DNA from: an uncultured Dysosmobacter sp.
Lineage (GTDB): Bacteria > Bacillota > Clostridia > Oscillospirales > Oscillospiraceae
Direction: 5' to 3'
Assembly (NCBI RefSeq): GCF_947631635.1
Contig: NZ_CANRMB010000002.1
Span: forward strand, 1-64,000
Length of the DNA: 64,000 nt
In this document: in pieces, positions 60,019 to 64,000 of the stretch
Numbering within the stretch: position 1 is the stretch's first letter
How the letters are laid out: each line of letters starts with the position of its first letter
Notes under the pieces: generated by a model
The model's database searches: none
The model's input: only the letters and a program-made list of their open reading frames with translations
Told to the model about the DNA's origin: nothing
Position numbers and translations under genes: made by a program

Positions 60019-61194
60019 ATGGATTACGCAAAAGAGTCTCTGCGCCTGCACTATGAATGGAAAGGCAAGCTGGAGGTAACCCCCCGTGCTGCTGTGGATT
60101 CCAAGGAAGCGCTCTCCCTGGCTTATACGCCCGGTGTGGCGGAGCCCTGCCTGGAGATCCAAAAGGACGTGAACAAAAGCTATGAGCTGACCCGGCGCTG
60201 GAATACGGTCGCCGTCGTCACCGACGGCACTGCCGTGCTGGGACTGGGCGATATCGGCCCGGAGGCCGGCATGCCTGTTATGGAGGGCAAGTGCGTATTG
60301 TTCAAGGCTTTTGGAGACGTGGACGCCATCCCCCTCTGCGTCCGGAGCAAGGATGTGGACGAAATCGTGAACACGGTCGCCCTTTTGGCCGGCTCTTTTG
60401 GGGGGGTGAATCTGGAGGACATCGCCGCGCCCCGCTGTTTTGAAATTGAGCGGAAGCTGAAAGAGCGGTGCGATATCCCCATCTTCCATGACGATCAGCA
60501 CGGCACGGCTGTCATCACCCTGGCGGGCCTCACCAACGCGCTGAAAGTGGTACACAAGAAGATCGACGAGGTGAAGGTGGTCATCAACGGCGCAGGTGCG
60601 GCGGCAATCGCGATCTCCAAACTGCTGCTCTCCGCCGGTGTAAAGGACCTGGTCCTCTGTGACCGGAACGGCGCGATCTACGAAGGCCGGCCCACGGGGA
60701 TGAACCCGGTCAAGGAGGAGATGGCCCGGGTCACGAATCTCTCCCAAAAACCTGGGACGCTGGCGGACATGCTGGTTGGGGCGGATGTGTTCATCGGCGT
60801 TTCGGCTCCTGGGGCCGTAACAACCGAAATGGTGAAAACCATGAATCAGGACGCCATCATTTTCGCCTGCGCGAATCCCACTCCGGAGATTTTTCCCGAT
60901 GATGCCAAGGCCGGCGGCGCTGTGGTGATCTCCACAGGCCGCAGCGACTTCCCCAACCAAATCAACAATGTGCTGGCTTTCCCCGGCATTTTCCGGGGTG
61001 CCCTGGACGTTCGGGCCAGCGATATCAATGACGAAATGAAAATTGCCGCCGCCCATGCGTTAGCGGGGCTGATCTCCGATGCGGAGCTGAACGCCGAGTA
61101 CATCATCCCCGCAGCCTTCGATTCCCGTGTGAAGGACGCGGTGGCCGCTGCTGTAGCACAGGCCGCACGCGATTCCGGTGTAGCGAGAGTTTGA
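60019..61194 (+). CDS. NAD(P)-dependent malic enzyme
   Basis: A 391-aa short-form bacterial malic enzyme. SLAYTPGVAEPCLEIQKD near residue 30-47 carries the catalytic Tyr, DGTAVLGLGDIGPEAGMPVM follows, then FHDDQHGTAVI with metal-binding Asp residues, and the NAD fold VVINGAGAAAIAIS. It converts L-malate to pyruvate and CO2. The start has AAGGAGTG upstream. It follows the LarA-like gene by 48 bases, so both probably share one transcript under the LysR regulator. Confidence 0.95.
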   Translation: MDYAKESLRLHYEWKGKLEVTPRAAVDSKEALSLAYTPGVAEPCLEIQKDVNKSYELTRRWNTVAVVTDGTAVLGLGDIGPEAGMPVMEGKCVLFKAFGDVDAIPLCVRSKDVDEIVNTVALLAGSFGGVNLEDIAAPRCFEIERKLKERCDIPIFHDDQHGTAVITLAGLTNALKVVHKKIDEVKVVINGAGAAAIAISKLLLSAGVKDLVLCDRNGAIYEGRPTGMNPVKEEMARVTNLSQKPGTLADMLVGADVFIGVSAPGAVTTEMVKTMNQDAIIFACANPTPEIFPDDAKAGGAVVISTGRSDFPNQINNVLAFPGIFRGALDVRASDINDEMKIAAAHALAGLISDAELNAEYIIPAAFDSRVKDAVAAAVAQAARDSGVARV

Positions 61195-61314
61195 ATACCC
61201 CTCTGCACCTTTTGGGGGCTGAGGGCTTGACCACCTTGAGCCACCTCTCTTATTCGATGGGGCACGCTCCCCGCCCCTTCGCTTTCTGAAAAATATCATA
61301 GAACGTGACTCGTT

Positions 61315-61381
61315 GTAAGCGTCAAATGGGAAAAGCGGCAGCCTCGGAGTGAGACCGCCGCTTTTCCCATTTGACGCTTAC
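61315..61381. repeat. 25-bp perfect inverted repeat after malic enzyme
   Basis: The 25 bases from 61315 (GTAAGCGTCAAATGGG, then AAAAGCGGC) are exactly complementary to 61357-61381, around a 17-base loop. It lies between the malic enzyme gene and the convergent flavin-reductase gene. No T-run follows, so it is either an unusual bidirectional terminator or a remnant of a palindromic element. Confidence 0.8.
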
Positions 61382-61444
61382 GATATGAATCTAAATAAAG
61401 ATTTGTATGATTTATATGAAATTTCCACTTACCTGCACCTGCTA

Positions 61445-61951
61445 TTACACATTCTGTTTTGCAGGAGCAACTTTTCCATATCCGTTCCATGCAAACAGGG
61501 CTTCTTCATCTGCGTTTCCGTAGACCTGTTCTACATCGCAGATATACAGGTAGTGGTCGCCAACCTCATGATATTCTTTCAAACTGCACTGAATTGCCAC
61601 ACGGCTGTGAACTGGGATTTTAATGGAGCTGTTCTCGACTTCTGCAAGTTCAATGACAAACGTTGCTGCTTTATCGGTGTTTCGGCCCGTAGTGCTGCCG
61701 CAGCCCATAACGGCTTCGCCAATTTCCGCTCCCGGAATTGTCAGAATGACTTTTTTATTGTTGCGCACCATTTCTCCGCTGTAAGAGGTCTTTGCCATCG
61801 CATAAGCGATCATGTTTGGACGAAAGGAAAGATATGTCCACCATGACACCGTGGCAAGGTTGGTAGAGCCATCCGGTTTTTGGGTACATACAAGCGTTAC
61901 CGGATTGGGAGATGTAAGGGCTGCAGCCTGCGGCAAATTGATCTTATTCAT
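61445..61951 (-). CDS. Flavin-reductase-like protein
   Basis: A 168-aa protein with the FMN-binding split-barrel pattern (NPVTLVCTQKPDGSTNLATV, WWTYLSFRPNMIAYAM and YSGEMVRNNKKVILTIPG). The start at 61951 follows AAAGGAA. It is the last of three flavoprotein genes on the minus strand. It is different from the flavin reductase at 33970-34482. Substrate unknown. Confidence 0.88.
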   Translation of the reverse strand: MNKINLPQAAALTSPNPVTLVCTQKPDGSTNLATVSWWTYLSFRPNMIAYAMAKTSYSGEMVRNNKKVILTIPGAEIGEAVMGCGSTTGRNTDKAATFVIELAEVENSSIKIPVHSRVAIQCSLKEYHEVGDHYLYICDVEQVYGNADEEALFAWNGYGKVAPAKQNV

Positions 61952-61973
61952 AATTGCTATTCCTTTCCGTGAT

Positions 61974-62525
61974 CTATTGAATGGATTTCCCAAGCTCATA
62001 GGCTTGCTCAAGTTCGGGTTTTCCCGCAATGTCGCCTGCATCTCCGTTGCCTCCGGCGAGAACGGCTCCGAGGTTGTTCCACTGCAAATGTGCCATCAAG
62101 TGATTGAAGTAGAGCAGCACATCATCAAACCCATTCCCCTCAGCCGCCATCAAAAGGGCGCAGGCTCTGCCGTGTCCACGGAGCAGATTGCCGTCGCCTT
62201 CCTCCAGTGCAAACAGGCGGTCAACCGCCGTTCTGATCTGACCGCTCATATTCCAATAATAAAGCGGTGTTGCCAGCACAATTACATCGCAGTCCTTGAC
62301 AGCAGGATAGATCTGCGACATATCATCCCGTTGGACACAGGGACATGCCCGGCTGCTGTGGCCGCCGAAGCAGCCCTTGCAGCCGTTGATATCCATGGTG
62401 TCAAGGAAAAACTCGGTCACTGTATTACCGGCGCTTTCCGCGCCCTCAGTGAATCTCTTTACCAAAGCGGAAGTATTCCCGTTTCTGCGGGGACTTCCGT
62501 TTAATATCACAATTTTCTTTGCCAT
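61974..62525 (-). CDS. NADPH-dependent FMN reductase / iron-sulfur flavoprotein type 1
   Basis: A 183-aa flavodoxin-fold protein. The phosphate-binding loop is ILNGSPRRNGNTSALV near residue 7-22, and a Cys cluster (GCKGCFGGHSSRACPC) follows near residue 48, as in Isf-like iron-sulfur flavoproteins. VIVLATPLYYWNMSGQIRTA is the flavin-contact segment. It lies in a cluster with a paralogue and a flavin reductase. Confidence 0.88.
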   Translation of the reverse strand: MAKKIVILNGSPRRNGNTSALVKRFTEGAESAGNTVTEFFLDTMDINGCKGCFGGHSSRACPCVQRDDMSQIYPAVKDCDVIVLATPLYYWNMSGQIRTAVDRLFALEEGDGNLLRGHGRACALLMAAEGNGFDDVLLYFNHLMAHLQWNNLGAVLAGGNGDAGDIAGKPELEQAYELGKSIQ

Positions 62526-62545
62526 ACTTGTAACCGTCCTTTCGC

Positions 62546-63091
62546 TTAAATCTTCTCTGCCAGCGCAGCGGCCTGTTTGCAGCCGTCCGTTTTTTCAATG
62601 TCTCCGGTGTTCAGAACGCCGGGAATCAGTACCTCGCCAACCATTTTCCATTTCATCAAAGCGGCGGAACGCTCAATCGGAATACGGACACCGTCCATAA
62701 CGGACATATCATTTTCTTCACAGCAGGTGATCAGGGCACATTCCTTGCCTGCAATATCCTTACCCGCCACACAGAAAGAAAACAATTTATCAATGACCCC
62801 TTTGATCTGTGCCGGAATGGAATACCAGTAGACAGGCGTGGTAAAGACCACCGCATCCGCCTCCAAAATAGCAGGCGCAATGATATTGAAATCGTCATCA
62901 AAAGAGCAGGCTTTTCCTGTCTTAAAGCAGGTTTCACAGGCATGGCAGCCACCCACATTTTTCATGGCGGCATCGAACCGGGTAACGGTATGGCCCTTTG
63001 CTTCTGCCGCTTTGATAAAAGCATCCGTCATAGCAAAACTGTTGCCGTTTTTACGGGGACTTCCGGTAATCACTACGATTTTCTTGCTCAT
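62546..63091 (-). CDS. NADPH-dependent FMN reductase / iron-sulfur flavoprotein type 2
   Basis: A 181-aa paralogue of the next gene, starting at ATG 63091 behind TTGGAGG. The flavin loop is ITGSPRKNGNSFAMTD, and the cysteine cluster is GCHACETCFKTGKACSFDDD. VVFTTPVYWYSIPAQIKGVI follows. It is the first gene of the minus-strand flavoprotein cluster and is divergent from the HxlR regulator, which probably controls it. Confidence 0.9.
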   Translation of the reverse strand: MSKKIVVITGSPRKNGNSFAMTDAFIKAAEAKGHTVTRFDAAMKNVGGCHACETCFKTGKACSFDDDFNIIAPAILEADAVVFTTPVYWYSIPAQIKGVIDKLFSFCVAGKDIAGKECALITCCEENDMSVMDGVRIPIERSAALMKWKMVGEVLIPGVLNTGDIEKTDGCKQAAALAEKI

Positions 63092-63170
63092 AAATATATC
63101 CTCCAATTCTGCGGGATTGACTTTTCCCGTTGCTGACATTATAATCATAGCAAGAATAAGAGGAAAAACA

Positions 63171-63195
63171 AGTACGCACATATAAGTGCGATACT
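63171..63195. promoter_or_regulatory. Candidate HxlR operator
   Basis: An imperfect palindrome, AGTACGCAC-ATATAA-GTGCGATACT, with one extra base in the right arm, lies midway between the divergent flavoprotein and HxlR genes. HxlR proteins often bind AGTA/TACT-type palindromes, which fits the outer part. Confidence 0.5.
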
Positions 63196-63234
63196 CACAT
63201 TGACGTTAAGTACTTACCTAAAGGAGAGCGCAAA

Positions 63235-63573
63235 ATGAGTATAGCGTGCATTAAAGATGCAAAGCTGGAAGAAACCGGATTTAATTATACAATGTCCCTC
63301 ATTCAGGGAAAGTATAAAATGTTCATCCTATATGCCTTGATGGGCTTTGAAATTGTCCGCTTTAATGAGTTGAAAAAATATATAGGAACGATTTCTTATA
63401 AAACTTTAAGTGCCACGCTGAAAGAATTAGAAGCAGATGGTCTTGTTCACCGTGAAGAATATCCGCAAATTCCTCCAAAAGTTGAATACAGTCTTACAGA
63501 GCGCGGGAAGTCTCTGATCCCAATACTGGACGAAATGTGTGAGTGGGGCGAGAAAAACCGGCTGGCAAAGTAA
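63235..63573 (+). CDS. HxlR-family transcriptional regulator
   Basis: A 112-aa MarR-like winged-helix protein of the HxlR type. The core is YTMSLIQGKYKMFILYALMG, then RFNELKKYIGTISYKTLSAT, then LKELEADGLVHREEYPQIPP with VEYSLTERG. There is a Cys at residue 5, at the N-terminal position where several redox- or electrophile-sensing HxlR proteins carry one. AAAGGAG lies nine bases before the ATG. It is lower in GC than most of the window, which hints at later acquisition. Confidence 0.93.
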   Translation: MSIACIKDAKLEETGFNYTMSLIQGKYKMFILYALMGFEIVRFNELKKYIGTISYKTLSATLKELEADGLVHREEYPQIPPKVEYSLTERGKSLIPILDEMCEWGEKNRLAK

Positions 63574-64000
63574 CTGTGGCGTATAAGAAAGCAGCGCAAA
63601 CATGAAATGAAATAGTCGGTATCACGAATCTGTTCTTCGCCCCATGAGTATTCTCTCTGGTATTCTGGAATGATATCGTTTTTCCATATTGAAAAAATGC
63701 ATGGCCGTATTGCCGTCAGAAATCAGCCGAACACGCTGACCACTGTTTGTCTACTATTTCGGAAAATTGAGATATCCTGAAAGCCATTGCGTTGCAATGG
63801 CTTTCCCGTTTGACGGCCTGATAACTCAGACTTTGAAGGCCGCCCTACTCATAATCCCCACCCTTGCGGATGGGGATTTCTTGCACGCTCCCCTGCTCCT
63901 CCTTTCCAAACCGAACTCCCTTCGTTGGGCTTCGGTTTGGTTTTTGGCTAACCCTTTGGCTGGAAAAGTATTTTTCTTGCCTTGGTACAAAACCACCTTA
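63574..64000 (+). other. Gene-free stretch with att-like remnants
   Basis: No gene is supported. ACTGTTTGTCTACTATTTC (63742-63760) repeats the arm-like sequence beside tRNA-Arg at 55328 with two changes. At about 63828-63843 TCAGACTTTGAAGGCC resembles the anticodon-to-variable region of tRNA-Arg(CCG). A short hairpin (ATCCCC/GGGGAT) lies at 63852-63872. It may be the decayed right end of the element that begins at the tRNA. Confidence 0.4.

Noticed and set aside
63828-63872. Possible second tRNA at the right end
   Set aside because: Only about 15 bases resemble tRNA-Arg. No acceptor stem, T arm or CCA could be found.

Overview
The window looks like chromosome of a spore-forming, GC-rich member of the Clostridia, most likely an Oscillospiraceae gut-type anaerobe (Oscillibacter/Flavonifractor/Lawsonibacter-like). 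This is inferred from gene content: the early sporulation genes spoIIAA-spoIIAB-sigF, spoIIGA-sigE and spoIIR, a Rex repressor, AddAB, RqcH and MrnC, a T-box upstream of valS, strong AGGAGG ribosome sites, S-layer-homology proteins and a BclA-like collagen protein. No rRNA and no CRISPR array is visible. One intact tRNA is present, tRNA-Arg with anticodon CCG.

Layout. 0-3 kb: the 3' part of a collagen-like spore-surface protein built on a 99-bp repeat, a family 2 glycosyltransferase, and a gene-free kilobase ending in the 3' half of a tRNA-Arg(ACG), an apparent integration scar. 3-8 kb: a large S-layer/beta-helix protein preceded on the same strand by two very small open frames. 8.2-11 kb: an alanine-racemase-like enzyme and an AGCS Na+/amino-acid symporter under a consensus promoter. 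11-14.3 kb: a decayed 4Fe-4S membrane protein, then a promoter with three LexA-type boxes driving a 41-aa membrane peptide, a radical SAM protein of the DNA-repair type and its usual partner. 14.2-15.7 kb: the sigF operon. 16-24.5 kb: a PepSY/copper-amine-oxidase-N protein, a DJ-1 protein, a TudS-like protein, valS with a YjbR gene and a T-box, then sigE-spoIIGA. 24.6-35 kb: housekeeping and small genes (Prli42-like, DUF951, S1 domain, rarA, nth, IMPACT family, hflX, rpmE). 35-42 kb: addAB. 42-55 kb: spoIIR, ispE, a DUF1015 protein, a ThrH-like phosphatase, rqcH, mrnC and rex. 55.2-64 kb: tRNA-Arg(CCG) with a duplicated 5' half, a frameshifted integrase, a decayed DUF6076 gene, a LysR/LarA-like/malic enzyme module, and an HxlR-controlled flavoprotein cluster.

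How parts work together. SigF with SpoIIAA/AB, then SpoIIR signalling to SpoIIGA, then pro-SigE processing, form the first forespore-to-mother-cell checkpoint, and all of its core proteins are encoded here. The LexA-box operon joins a possible SOS-induced membrane peptide to a DNA-repair radical SAM pair. The LarA-like racemase next to malic enzyme suggests a D-malate or related hydroxyacid route into pyruvate.

The most unusual structure is a family of about 183-nt intergenic repeats (three copies: 10975-11156, 22692-22873 on the minus strand, 29911-30095). Each copy folds into about seven consecutive hairpins, and paired positions change together between copies. This points to selection on a folded RNA or DNA. 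I cannot name the family. Everything here was read by eye; no alignment, folding or database search was run.
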